From Sphingomonas sp. QA11 (lineage in GTDB: Bacteria; Pseudomonadota; Alphaproteobacteria; Sphingomonadales; Sphingomonadaceae), in contig NZ_CP098774.1 in assembly GCF_028473665.1 (NCBI RefSeq), positions 4,831,501 through 4,895,500 on the forward strand: a stretch of DNA of 64,000 nucleotides. The letters run 5' to 3'. Position 1 is the first letter of the stretch, and every line of letters begins with the position of its first letter. The translations under genes were made by a program, and so were the position numbers. The notes beneath the pieces were generated by a model. That model was not told the DNA's origin, searched no databases, and was given only the letters and a program-made list of their open reading frames with translations. Positions 52,471 through 60,588 of the stretch are shown in pieces.

Positions 52471-52692
52471 TCAGGCAAGACTATCGTATGTGGCCCCGTC
52501 CGCATCATTGGGATCGGAAGAGACCCAGGTGAGCGGATCCTTGCCGCAGCGCGGACGGCGAAATTCCGAGATGCGCCTGTTCTGAAAGATTAAAAATCCC
52601 GCCGATGCGATTAGCCCAAGGGCAAATATCGCCAGAAGCAATATGTTCTGGCCGGCTGCGGATGGCGATGCTCCCATGAACGATAAAAACAC
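52471..52692 (-). CDS. Possible small membrane protein, unassigned
   Basis: A frame of 73 residues from a GTG, or 68 from an ATG at 52677, has one hydrophobic segment (ILLLAIFALGLIASAGFLIF) followed by a charged tail (RRISEFRRPRCGKD and SSDPNDADG). No clear ribosome-binding site is present on either start. The area is less GC-rich than its surroundings. The call rests on the membrane segment and the absence of a better reading. Confidence 0.3.
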   Translation of the reverse strand: MFLSFMGASPSAAGQNILLLAIFALGLIASAGFLIFQNRRISEFRRPRCGKDPLTWVSSDPNDADGATYDSLA

Positions 52693-52782
52693 AATAAGTG
52701 CATATCATTTTGCGTGAGAACGGCGCCTGTTATATTCGGCAAGCGTCATGTCGAATATCCGGCATTTCGCGCAATGGGCCGA

Positions 52783-53343
52783 TCATGGCGCAGGAAGCTG
52801 CAATTCGCCGTCATAGTTGCATCCGATCAGCGTCTTGCCCGGAAAAGCCGGGTTTGTTGCGATCTGCAGGGAAGAACGGTTCTTGAAGGAAAATCCGGAT
52901 TCCTTGTCCATATTAATCGATTCATCGACGAGGCGTTCGCCCCTGAATTGCCCGGACCCTTCAAGAATATTGGCGATATTCTGCGCAGCGCCGAGTGCGG
53001 TGGGGTCCGGCAGGTCCAGGACCGCAAACATCGCAGTGCCGGTGAAGGCCACGGTGCTGGTGGTGTAGCCAAAGACGCCAAGCGGTTTGGAAAGGAGGTA
53101 TGACGAGAAGAACATGCTCCTGGTTGGAAGCTTCACCCAGCCACGCGCCTTGGCGCTACCCGGACTGTCACTATCGCTGATCGACAGCGCAAAACCAACA
53201 TAATGGCCCCCATCGATCTTGCAGGCCAGGACTTCCGCCAGATCGACCGTGGCCGGATCGAATGGCATTGGCTGAGCCTCAGTCGCCAAGGAAGATGATA
53301 ACAACAGCGCCGCCAGCGCAAACTTATATCCGGCCCGCATCAT
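52783..53343 (-). CDS. Hypothetical secreted protein
   Basis: The product is 186 residues. The N-terminus MMRAGYKFALAALLLSSSLATEAQ is a signal peptide with a plausible cleavage after EA-Q. The mature part has several repeated Gly/Ser turns and two conserved-looking Cys (CKIDGG and IGCNYDG) that could pair. I do not recognise a family. It stands alone, with intergenic stretches on both sides. Confidence 0.55.
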   Translation of the reverse strand: MMRAGYKFALAALLLSSSLATEAQPMPFDPATVDLAEVLACKIDGGHYVGFALSISDSDSPGSAKARGWVKLPTRSMFFSSYLLSKPLGVFGYTTSTVAFTGTAMFAVLDLPDPTALGAAQNIANILEGSGQFRGERLVDESINMDKESGFSFKNRSSLQIATNPAFPGKTLIGCNYDGELQLPAP

Positions 53344-53855
53344 TCACTCCCCGGTCACGCTGTTCTGGTCACATTTTCGTTTCGGAATGAATCTGGCCAA
53401 CGGCCTAACGCTGATAAAGTACCATGAGAGCGGTTCGCAGCGACAATGGACCGGACGCGCCATAATGGGTGATTTCAGACACCCCCCATTATCGCACGCG
53501 CGCTCTTGGCGTCGTTCTGCGTGGCGATTCCGATGAGCGGCCTGGCGTATGTTCCGACCAGATTTCAGCGATTCTCGCTGTTGCCCCCGTTCGGGAAAGT
53601 TCGCACAAGATCGAGGGTTGGCGGGCCACGCCCGATGAAGATGAGCACTACGTCTACGCTGTAGTGCTACTCTAGCGCCGCTGAGAGGTGCCTCTGACCG
53701 CCTACCGGCCGCATTTTCCGCCGTTCGAACTGCGACCGTGCAGCTTCCGACCAGAATGCGTCGTTCACCGATCGGCGTTCGAACGGCAGCGTCCGCCACA
53801 AGCTGCCATTCACTTGTTCCACTCTTATCACCCATTGCTCGCCGAGCAGCCTTTG
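53344..53855. other. Gene-poor region with no convincing coding sequence
   Basis: About 510 bases show frames in several directions but none with a start, ribosome-binding site and family pattern. The largest, on the minus strand, is basic and low in hydrophobics and looks like a shadow. A segment near 53744-53767 (CGACCAGAATGCGTCGTTCA) resembles one at 57109-57128 (CGACCAGAGCCGGTCGTTCA), which hints at a decayed repeat. Confidence 0.5.
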
Positions 53856-54587
53856 TCAGACCTGCCCCATTCCTCCATCCACGAACAGCTCCGCTCCGGT
53901 GGTGAAACTCGCCTCATCGCTGAGCAAAAACACCGTAGCGGCCGCTACTTCTTCCGGTCTTGCCATGCGACCGAGAGGGATCGGTGCGATCAGCGTCGCG
54001 CGCACATCGTCGGGGACGCGCGCCATCATATCCGTGTCGGTTGGGCCGGGCGCGACTATGTTCACGCGAATGCCTCGCGGCGCCAGCTCCGTCGCCCAGG
54101 TACGAGCATAGGATCGCAGCGCGGCCTTGGTCGCGGCGTAAGTGCTGTAGCCGGAGACACTGATTGATCCGGCCACTGACCCCATCAGCACGACACTGCT
54201 CCTATCGCGCAGGGTGTCGAGCGCAGCCTTGAGACCATAAACGGTACCTCGGACGTTCACGTCAAAATGCCGGTCGAAATGGTCAGTCGTGATGCCGGCC
54301 AGCGACGCGGGTTCGCTGATGCCGGCGTTGAAGACCAAGGCGTCTATATGGCCATGGACGTCCCGGATCGTGGCCATGACGCGCTCCAGATCTTGTGGCG
54401 ATGCGGCGTCTGCGACGAGGCCGGTCGCCCCGTGGCCGATCTTCTCGACCGCCAGATCGACCTCATTGGGTGCGCGACCGGTGATGATTACGGCGGCGCC
54501 TTCCACAGCGAGCCTCTTTGCAACCGCCAGCCCGATACCCTTTGCACCGCCCACCACCAGAGCCGCCTTGTCCGCCATTCGATACAT
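53856..54587 (-). CDS. SDR-family NAD(P)-dependent oxidoreductase
   Basis: The product is 243 residues from the ATG at 54587. It is a classical short-chain dehydrogenase: the nucleotide-binding VVGGAKGIGLAVA, NAGISEPASLAG, active-site SGYSTYAATKAALR (Ser before Tyr-x3-Lys), and the C-terminal TTGAELFVDGGMG. The substrate is unknown. It is divergent from the HxlR regulator with a palindrome between, so HxlR control is likely. Confidence 0.9.
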   Translation of the reverse strand: MYRMADKAALVVGGAKGIGLAVAKRLAVEGAAVIITGRAPNEVDLAVEKIGHGATGLVADAASPQDLERVMATIRDVHGHIDALVFNAGISEPASLAGITTDHFDRHFDVNVRGTVYGLKAALDTLRDRSSVVLMGSVAGSISVSGYSTYAATKAALRSYARTWATELAPRGIRVNIVAPGPTDTDMMARVPDDVRATLIAPIPLGRMARPEEVAAATVFLLSDEASFTTGAELFVDGGMGQV

Positions 54588-54621
54588 TTGCGCTTTCCCG
54601 TCATGATAAAGACGGGCCACT

Positions 54622-54640
54622 AGATATACAGCGAATATCT
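54622..54640. promoter_or_regulatory. Palindrome between SDR and HxlR genes
   Basis: AGATAT-N7-ATATCT is a perfect 6+6 palindrome centred 26 bases upstream of the HxlR start and 44 bases upstream of the SDR start. HxlR-type regulators often control a divergent oxidoreductase, so this is the candidate operator. Confidence 0.6.
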
Positions 54641-54657
54641 GCTATCAAGAACGCACT

Positions 54658-55086
54658 ATGAATAGCGTAGATATAGCCGAGGATACCGAACTTGCCTGCG
54701 TGGCGCAGAGAGCGTTGTCGGAGATGGCGCAAGTTCGACCCGTGCTCGACAAGATCGCGGACAAGTGGACGATCCTGATCCTCATCGCGATCTGCCCCAA
54801 GCCTGCGCGGTTCAACGAGATCAAGCGACGGCTGAACGGCATCACCCACAAGGCCCTGGCCGACGCGCTGAAGCGCCTCGAGCGGAATGGGTTTGTCACG
54901 CGGACCGTCCTCCCTACGGCTCCGATCGGAGTCGAGTATGCGATCACACCGCTCGGCCATTCGCTGCGGCAGCCGTTCGAAGCGCTGTGCGGTTGGGCGC
55001 TCGCTCATGGTCGCGAGATAGGCGAAGCGGGCGGCCGTTACGATGCTGGCCAGAACCCGGCTTGGCGCGCTCAGGCGTCGAGATAG
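54658..55086 (+). CDS. HxlR-family transcriptional regulator
   Basis: The product is 142 residues. It has the HxlR winged helix-turn-helix: VLDKIADKWTILILIAIC, then RFNEIKRRLNGITHKALADALKRLERNGFVTR, and the conserved VEYAITPLGHSL. These are small redox- or metabolite-responsive regulators. It is divergent from the SDR. Its 3' end overlaps the convergent LysR by 16 bases. Confidence 0.92.
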   Translation: MNSVDIAEDTELACVAQRALSEMAQVRPVLDKIADKWTILILIAICPKPARFNEIKRRLNGITHKALADALKRLERNGFVTRTVLPTAPIGVEYAITPLGHSLRQPFEALCGWALAHGREIGEAGGRYDAGQNPAWRAQASR

Positions 55087-55958
55087 GCGGCAAGCTCTTC
55101 CGGCGCGGCCCGCGGAAAGGCGCGGCGCAGGTGATCGAGGAAGGCGGACACCCTGGCGTTGAGCAGCCGGCGCGATGGGTAGAGCGCCCATAGGGCGATG
55201 TCCGATCCCGCCACCTCGCCCCAACTCACCAGTCGCCCGGCGTCAATGTCGCCGAGCACCAGCGACAGCGGCAGGCGCGCCACGCCCGCGCCCACGCGCA
55301 CAGCATCGCGAATCATGACTAGCGAGGACAGGCGCAACACCGGTTCGATCTCGATCTCCATCGGCCCGGTCGGCATGACCGCGGTCCAGCTTCGGGCCGT
55401 TTCGCTCCCGCGTACCAAAGCCGGCACGCTCTCCCCGGGCATTCTCGGCAGGCCGGGGGCGGCTACCACCACCAATCGGTCGTGCAGGAACGGGCGACCG
55501 ACGAGCGCCTCGTCCGGCGCGGGGTTGACGCGGATCACCAGGTCGTAGCCTTCCTCGATCATATCGACCGGTCGATCTTCCGTCGTCACCTCCAGCCGGA
55601 CGTCCGGGTAGGCTCGTGCGAACTCGGCCGCCAGCCGACCCATCGCCGTCTGTGCAAACAGCAGTGGTGCACTGATCCGCAGGCGCCCGCGCACCCGCTC
55701 GCTGCCGGATGCGATAGCGGCGGCAGTTTCCTCCAACTCGGTCAGCAGCGCGCCGGCACGCTCGAACAGCGCGCGTCCTTCCTCGGTCAGCTTGAGGTCG
55801 CGCCGACCCCGCTCGAACAGCCGCAGATCAAGCGCCGCTTCCAACTCCCCCACCCGCCGGGACAGCGTGGCCTTGGGGCGGCGAGCGGCGCGCGCGGCCT
55901 TCCCGAAACCCCCATGACGAGCAACAAGCGTGAAGTCGGCAAGCGCAAGCAGGTCCAT
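55071..55958 (-). CDS. LysR-family transcriptional regulator
   Basis: The product is 295 residues. The N-terminal helix-turn-helix begins MDLLALADFTLVARHGGFGKAARA, followed by the usual ARRPKATLSRRVGELEAAL pattern and the periplasmic-binding-like effector domain (GRLRISAPLLFAQTAMGRL). It is divergent from the NmrA-like gene at 56065, the usual arrangement for a regulator and its target. Confidence 0.92.
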   Translation of the reverse strand: MDLLALADFTLVARHGGFGKAARAARRPKATLSRRVGELEAALDLRLFERGRRDLKLTEEGRALFERAGALLTELEETAAAIASGSERVRGRLRISAPLLFAQTAMGRLAAEFARAYPDVRLEVTTEDRPVDMIEEGYDLVIRVNPAPDEALVGRPFLHDRLVVVAAPGLPRMPGESVPALVRGSETARSWTAVMPTGPMEIEIEPVLRLSSLVMIRDAVRVGAGVARLPLSLVLGDIDAGRLVSWGEVAGSDIALWALYPSRRLLNARVSAFLDHLRRAFPRAAPEELAAYLDA

Positions 55959-55973
55959 GTCGTTCCACCAGTG

Positions 55974-55986
55974 AGACGCTGCGTCT
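55974..55986. promoter_or_regulatory. Palindrome between the LysR and NmrA-like genes
   Basis: AGACGC-T-GCGTCT is a perfect 6+6 palindrome 16 bases from the LysR start. A further GCGTCTA follows a few bases on. It is a candidate LysR operator for the divergent pair. Confidence 0.5.
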
Positions 55987-56064
55987 AGATTGCGCGTCTA
56001 TTTGCATCGCCATGGATCACGCATCTTTGCCTCGTCAGCAAGACCAAACGAAGGAGCGAACATC

Positions 56065-56931
56065 ATGACCATTCTCGTAATCGGAGCCACCGGCCGCGTC
56101 GGGCGCCATGTCGTCGATCAGTTGGTGAAGCGCGACGCCGGCGTGCGCGTCCTGACCCGTGATCCCGCCAAGGTCGACTTCCCACCGAGCGTTGAAGTGG
56201 TGCAGGGCGACCTCCTCGACATTGACGCACTGCGCGCCGCCTTCTCGGGCATTCGCACGTTGTTCCTGCTTAACGCGGTGACGGGCGACGAATTCACCCA
56301 GGCGATCATCACCCTCAACGTCGCCCGCGAGGCAGGCGTCGAGCGGGTCGTTTATTTGTCTGTCTTCGGCGCCGACGAGGCGGTCAACGTCCCCCATTTC
56401 GCGGTCAAGCGCGGCGCCGAACGGATGCTAGAGGCGATGGGCTTCGGCGCCACCATCCTGCGCCCGACTTATTTCATCGACAATGAGGTGATGGTGAAGG
56501 ACGTTATCCTTCAGCACGGCGTCTATCCGATGCCGATTGGCGGCAAAGGACTCGCCATGGTCGATGCCCGCGACATCGCCGAGGTCGCGGCGATCAAACT
56601 AGTCCATCGCGACACCGCATCGGATATGTTGCCGATCGAGACGATCAATCTGGTCGGCCCCGACACGCTGACCGGCACCGACGTGGCGGCGATCTGGTCG
56701 GACGTGCTGGGGCGCCCGGTGGTCTATGGCGGCGACGATCCCAGCGGGTTCGAGGCCAATATGGCGACCTTCATGCCGAAATGGACGGCCTATGAGATGC
56801 GGCTGATGGCGGAGCGCTACGTCAGCGACGGCATGATCCCGCAAGACGGTGACCGCGAGCGCCTGGTGAGCATGCTCGGTCGGCCGCTGCACAGCTATCG
56901 GGAGACCGCCGTCCGAATTGCCGCTGCCTAG
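56065..56931 (+). CDS. NmrA-like NAD(P)-binding protein
   Basis: The product is 288 residues from the ATG at 56065 with AAGGAG upstream. It begins ILVIGATGRVGRHVVDQL, the atypical SDR nucleotide-binding site, and continues with VVYLSVFGADEAVN, ILRPTYFIDNEVM, and DARDIAEVAAIKLVH. NmrA-like proteins are redox sensors or reductases that often lack a full SDR active site. The catalytic Tyr-x3-Lys of classical SDRs is not obvious. It is probably controlled by the divergent LysR. Confidence 0.88.
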   Translation: MTILVIGATGRVGRHVVDQLVKRDAGVRVLTRDPAKVDFPPSVEVVQGDLLDIDALRAAFSGIRTLFLLNAVTGDEFTQAIITLNVAREAGVERVVYLSVFGADEAVNVPHFAVKRGAERMLEAMGFGATILRPTYFIDNEVMVKDVILQHGVYPMPIGGKGLAMVDARDIAEVAAIKLVHRDTASDMLPIETINLVGPDTLTGTDVAAIWSDVLGRPVVYGGDDPSGFEANMATFMPKWTAYEMRLMAERYVSDGMIPQDGDRERLVSMLGRPLHSYRETAVRIAAA

Positions 56932-57245
56932 ACCATATGGTCTGACTTGCCTGCTGCCGACATGCTCGCCTGCGGCAGGCACTCTGCCTTCCGCAACGTT
57001 GAACGGTGCCTATCCCAAAGACGGTGCCTCATCCTTCCTATTCAAGATCAAGCGCAGGATGCACCATTTTGCCTTGCCGGAAACAGCAGGCGCCTCGTGA
57101 CTGCTCCCGACCAGAGCCGGTCGTTCAGTTCATCTCTTGTGACCGTTCGGTGCTGACGGCAGCCGCCGATCACATGTGTAAAGTGGACGATGGGTAACCG
57201 TCGATCGAGCGTTGCATGTCTAACTCGCCGAAGCGAAAGCAACGC
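56932..57245. other. Intergenic region without convincing gene
   Basis: About 310 bases hold only overlapping short frames with unconvincing composition. TGCCTGC and GCAGGCA at about 56948-56982 can pair into a loose hairpin downstream of the NmrA-like gene. The segment 57109-57128 resembles a block near 53744. The end AAAGTGGACGATGGGTAACC looks like part of a degenerate repeat. Confidence 0.45.
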
Positions 57246-58769
57246 TCAGTCTAGCGACGTTAGATACTCGGCCGCCTGCGCACGGGTCTTGGCTTGATCG
57301 CTCTCCGATTGGCGGTCCCAGGTGCGATAGGGCATGGTGAGGCGCCGGTTTTTGCCGAGCTTCTCACGGTGCCGGGCGAGGAAATCCCAATAGAGCGCAT
57401 TGAAGGGGCAGGCATCCTCGCCGATCCGCTTGCCGACGTCGTAGCAGCAATGGCCGCAATAGTCCGACATGCGGTTGATATAGGCTCCCGACGAGACATA
57501 GGGTTTGGATCCGAGCAGGCCACCATCGCCGAATTGGCTCATGCCGAGCGTATTGGGCAGTTCGACCCATTCGTAAGCGTCGAGATAGATTTCAAGATAC
57601 CAGTGGTGGACCTGTTTAGGGTCGGCACCAATCAGCAGCGCGAAATTGCCGATCACCATCAGCCGCTGGATGTGATGCGCATGCGCGGTGGCGAGTGTCT
57701 GCCCGATCGTCTCGGCCAGGCAATGCATGTCGGTGTCGCCAGTCCAGAACCAGTCGGGCAAGGCACGGCTGTGACCGAGGAAGTTGCGATCGACATAGTC
57801 CGGCCCTTCGCGCCAATAGATGCCGCGCACATATTCGCGCCAGCCGATGATCTGGCGGATGTAACCCTCGACTGAGTTGAGTGGTGCGCGACCCTCGCGG
57901 TATTCGGTCTCGGCACGGCGGCACAGATCGAGCGGATTGAGCAGGCCCGAATTGATGTAGGGCGACAGGATCGAGTGCCACAGGAAGCGCTCGCCCGTCA
58001 GCATCGCATCCTCGAAATCGCCGAATTGCGGCAAGGCGTTCGTGAAAAAGCTGACGGCCTGCCGTTCGGCATCCTGAGCCGTCACCGCATAATCGAACCC
58101 GTCCAAGCTGCCGGGATTGTCGGCGAATCGCTCTTTCACCAGCGCAATCACGTCGCGGGTAATGGCATCGGGTGAGAAAGCCAGCGGACGCGGCATAAGT
58201 AGATCAGCCTGCGCGCGCTTGCGATTGTCTTTGTCGAAATTCCAACGCCCGCCGGCAGGCTTGCCCTCATCCATCAGTAGGCCGGTCTTCCGCCGCATCT
58301 CGCGATAGAAGAACTCCATCGTCAGTTCGGAGCGGCTATCGGCCCATGCCGCAAATGCGGCGTGCGAGCATAGAAACCGCGTGTCCACCCGGATCTCGAC
58401 AGACAGACCGAAGATCGTCGGCCAGGCGTCGAGCATAGCGGCAACCCGCCACTCGCCGCTTTCGGTAACGACGATCTGGCTGACCTCGTGACGCGCCACG
58501 GCACGCGCAACTTCGCCGGTGAAGCTCCCGCTGTTTTCGGGGTCGTAGAGATGGATGTATTCGACCCGCCAGCCCGCCGTGCGTAACGCCTCGGCATGAT
58601 GGCGCATAGCCGACAGAATATAGACGAGCTTCTGTTTGTGATGCCGGACGTAAGTGGTTTCGTCGGCAACCTCCATCATCAGGACGATGCTGTCCGCTTG
58701 ATCCATGTCGGCAAGCGAGGAGAGATCGAGCGACAATTGGTCGCCGAAGACGGGAATGAGGATTGTCAC
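57246..58769 (-). CDS. Iron-sulfur bacterial cryptochrome/(6-4) photolyase (PhrB type)
   Basis: The product is 507 residues from the GTG at 58769. This is exactly the length of Agrobacterium PhrB as I recall it. The four cluster cysteines fall at positions 350, 438, 441 and 454 (in DMHCLAE, YCGHCCYDV and DACPFNAL), the same numbers as in PhrB, which supports the GTG. The Rossmann antenna domain starts TILIPVFGDQLSLDL, and FAD-binding residues lie in the GYIRQIIGWREYVRGIYW region. PhrB repairs (6-4) photoproducts under light. An upstream ATG at 58877 would add an unsupported 36 residues. Confidence 0.93.
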   Translation of the reverse strand: MTILIPVFGDQLSLDLSSLADMDQADSIVLMMEVADETTYVRHHKQKLVYILSAMRHHAEALRTAGWRVEYIHLYDPENSGSFTGEVARAVARHEVSQIVVTESGEWRVAAMLDAWPTIFGLSVEIRVDTRFLCSHAAFAAWADSRSELTMEFFYREMRRKTGLLMDEGKPAGGRWNFDKDNRKRAQADLLMPRPLAFSPDAITRDVIALVKERFADNPGSLDGFDYAVTAQDAERQAVSFFTNALPQFGDFEDAMLTGERFLWHSILSPYINSGLLNPLDLCRRAETEYREGRAPLNSVEGYIRQIIGWREYVRGIYWREGPDYVDRNFLGHSRALPDWFWTGDTDMHCLAETIGQTLATAHAHHIQRLMVIGNFALLIGADPKQVHHWYLEIYLDAYEWVELPNTLGMSQFGDGGLLGSKPYVSSGAYINRMSDYCGHCCYDVGKRIGEDACPFNALYWDFLARHREKLGKNRRLTMPYRTWDRQSESDQAKTRAQAAEYLTSLD

Positions 58770-58875
58770 GGATCCGGCATAGCGATTTACGAGGAGAGAG
58801 TCGCTGCGCTGGTGCAGGTCGCGATCCAGCGTTACGAACGGCACCGACGGGCCACTGGAACGTTGGCGTAGGGGC

Positions 58876-59025
58876 ATGGCTCACAAGAAGCTCACCCTCC
58901 CGACAAAGATCTGCGCTGCATGCCAGCGGCCGTTCGCCTGGCGTAAGAAATGGGAGCGCGACTGGGACGATGTGAAGTTCTGCTCCGACCGCTGCCATGC
59001 GAGCGGCAACAAAGCTGCGGGCTGA
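58876..59025 (+). CDS. DUF2256-family zinc-ribbon protein (49 residues)
   Basis: This short gene is divergent from the photolyase and was found by reading the sequence. The protein begins MAHKKLTLPTKICAACQRPF and continues through KKWERDWDDVKFCSDRCHA. The two Cys pairs (C-x2-C and C-x3-C, in CAAC and CSDRC) match the DUF2256 family, which often lies next to iron-sulfur photolyase genes. Function is unknown, but a link with the photolyase cluster or its DNA handling is plausible. GTAGGGGC precedes the ATG. Confidence 0.85.
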   Translation: MAHKKLTLPTKICAACQRPFAWRKKWERDWDDVKFCSDRCHASGNKAAG

Positions 59026-59128
59026 CGCGCTCGCCTGGCTTCGCCAGTCGCGCCTAAATTTACAATCGACCGAAACTGCGATGGCGTTCGGACATTTTTA
59101 GCGGAGCCAACCAGCAGGAGTGCTCCCC

Positions 59129-59578
59129 ATGTCGAACGACCATGATATCAAAACGCTGAATTCGCTAATCGAGACCGTGATCGACAGCGCCGACGGCTAT
59201 GCCGAAGCTGCCAAGGCCTCGGAAACCTCGCGCTTCACGCCGATCTTCTTCCGTCGCGGCTCCGAGCGTCAGGAACTCACCACTCAGCTGCAGGCCGAAG
59301 TCCGCGCCCTCGGCGGCGAGCCCGAGGATGACGGCACGCTGCTCGCCGGCGCGCATCGCCTATTCCTCAATCTGCGCAACAGCATGTCGAGCGACGATGT
59401 CGCTATTGTCGACCAGGTCGAGTCCGGCGAGGATCACATCAAGCATAAGTTCGAGGATGCCATCCGCGACACTGAGGTCAGCCCGGCGGTCAAGGCGATC
59501 ATCGAGCAGGCTTATGTCGTGGTGAAAGAAGGCCATGACGAAATCCGCGATCTGAAGCATTCGCTCCACGGCGAGTGA
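59129..59578 (+). CDS. PA2169/DUF2383-family four-helix protein
   Basis: The product is 149 residues from the ATG at 59129 with AGGAG upstream. It is a ferritin-like four-helix protein: DIKTLNSLIETVIDSADGYAEAA, RRGSERQELTTQLQAEVRALGGEPEDDGTL, and a C-terminal EGHDEIRDLKHSL. The PA2169 family is linked to stress responses. There is no evident diiron ligand set that I could confirm. It is followed 49 bases later by the gene at 59628. Confidence 0.88.
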   Translation: MSNDHDIKTLNSLIETVIDSADGYAEAAKASETSRFTPIFFRRGSERQELTTQLQAEVRALGGEPEDDGTLLAGAHRLFLNLRNSMSSDDVAIVDQVESGEDHIKHKFEDAIRDTEVSPAVKAIIEQAYVVVKEGHDEIRDLKHSLHGE

Positions 59579-59627
59579 CCATCACCCAGGGCGGCCTTGG
59601 CCGCCCTGGTCATTTGGGGAACGAAGC

Positions 59628-60062
59628 ATGACCCGGTCCAGTGTGCTCGATCTATGGTTGTGGCCGCTCGAAGCGGCACGGACTGCCGTTGGTGTCGCCG
59701 AGACTTTCTCCAACGCACAGGCTGTCATCGCGAAGCGGACGCCGAAGATCACGTCAGCAATGCGCGATCCCCTCAATGCGGATAGCCGCGAACTGACCCG
59801 CATGGTGACGGAAAAGGTCGATGCCTTCGGACGCTCTGGCAAGATCCTCACGGATGGACAGGGCAAAATTCAGGCGGCGCTGTCAGCTCAGGCAAAAGAC
59901 CTCGGCCGCTTCGCCGGCGGCGAAATCTTCGGCCCCGCAGACTGGATGCGCATAGCGAACCGTAACGTTGAGCTTTGGTCCGCCATGGTCAATCTACCGG
60001 GCGCATCGCTACATCCGGTCCGCACCCGCGTCTCGAAAAATGCGCGGCGCCTGAAACGCTAG
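59628..60062 (+). CDS. Hypothetical protein, phasin-like helical
   Basis: The product is 144 residues. It is largely helical and amphipathic, with DLWLWPLEAARTAVGVAETFSNAQAVIAKR at the start, then NADSRELTRMVTEKVDAFGRSG and a central helix. The pattern resembles phasin-like or polyhydroxyalkanoate-granule proteins. I could not assign a family. It shares strand and spacing with the PA2169 gene, so they may be one transcript. Its stop lies exactly at the edge of the transposase remnant. Confidence 0.65.
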   Translation: MTRSSVLDLWLWPLEAARTAVGVAETFSNAQAVIAKRTPKITSAMRDPLNADSRELTRMVTEKVDAFGRSGKILTDGQGKIQAALSAQAKDLGRFAGGEIFGPADWMRIANRNVELWSAMVNLPGASLHPVRTRVSKNARRLKR

Positions 60063-60250
60063 GCATCGTGGACAAAGGGCATCCAGAGCCTAGTTGAAGC
60101 GATGGTGACGAAGCCGAGATAGGACTCTTTGGTTTGTCGTGGAGGGTGGTAATTCGGCGCCAGTTTTTGAGCTTTTTTAAGAGTTGCTCGACGTAGCTGC
60201 GCTGACGATCTGGCGCGGATCATCCGCACCTGCTGGTATCGCGCGGTTAG
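60059..60250 (-). pseudogene. Remnant of an IS5-type transposase (3' end, two frameshifts)
   Basis: On the minus strand, three frames together read IPAGADDPRQI, then QRSYVEQLLKKLKNWRR, then KESYLGFVTIAS with RLWMPFVHDA and a stop at 60059-60061. This is the C-terminal region of an IS5-type DDE transposase as I know it. A frameshift lies near 60207, and another near 60132. Nothing upstream looks like transposase, and no terminal inverted repeats were found. The fragment is dead. Confidence 0.7.
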
Positions 60251-60273
60251 GCGGCAATCCCGATGATCCGCGC
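60213..60273. repeat. 12-base inverted repeat at the transposase/DUF3606 junction
   Basis: GCGCGGATCATC at 60213-60224 is perfectly inverted at 60262-60273. The repeat spans the end of the DUF3606 frame and the start of the transposase remnant. It could be left by a rearrangement or by hairpin-forming insertion, or be chance in GC-rich DNA. Confidence 0.4.
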
Positions 60274-60507
60274 GACAATACTCAAATGGCTCGAGGCCGA
60301 CGTGAAGCTTACCGCAGGTCTGCAGTCAATTTTGGAATATGCATCTCGAACAGTCGAGTGAACGCATTCCGCAAGCATCGTTGGTTGTGTGCTCTCGGCT
60401 TGATCCTTGGTGATGCCATGCTTGCGCGCGAAGTAGTTCACTTCATAACCTTCGTCGGCGACCTGACGTCGATCAGCTACTCCTCGCTTCGATTTGTTGT
60501 CCGCCAT
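60247..60507 (-). pseudogene. DUF3606-like gene, truncated or fused at its 3' end
   Basis: The frame starts at 60507 with AGGAGACAGGAA upstream. It reads MADNKSKRGVADRRQVADEG and YEVNYFARKHGITKDQA, which is the DUF3606 opening. From about residue 40 the sequence no longer looks like the family and ends at 60247 next to the transposase remnant. The normal protein is about 55-65 residues. Insertion of a mobile element probably replaced the C-terminus. Whether the shortened protein works is unknown. Confidence 0.65.
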
Positions 60508-60588
60508 TTCCTGTCTCCTTGCAGCTGAAATCCGCAAGGAATCGTCCGGTTCCAAGGACGACGGCCGACACGGCCGCCGTCCCGCGTT

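Noticed and set aside
53344..53835. Minus-strand frame of 163 codons in the gene-poor region
   Set aside because: It is rich in Arg and Cys, has no ribosome site, no family pattern and no hydrophobic core, and looks like a shadow frame in GC-rich DNA.
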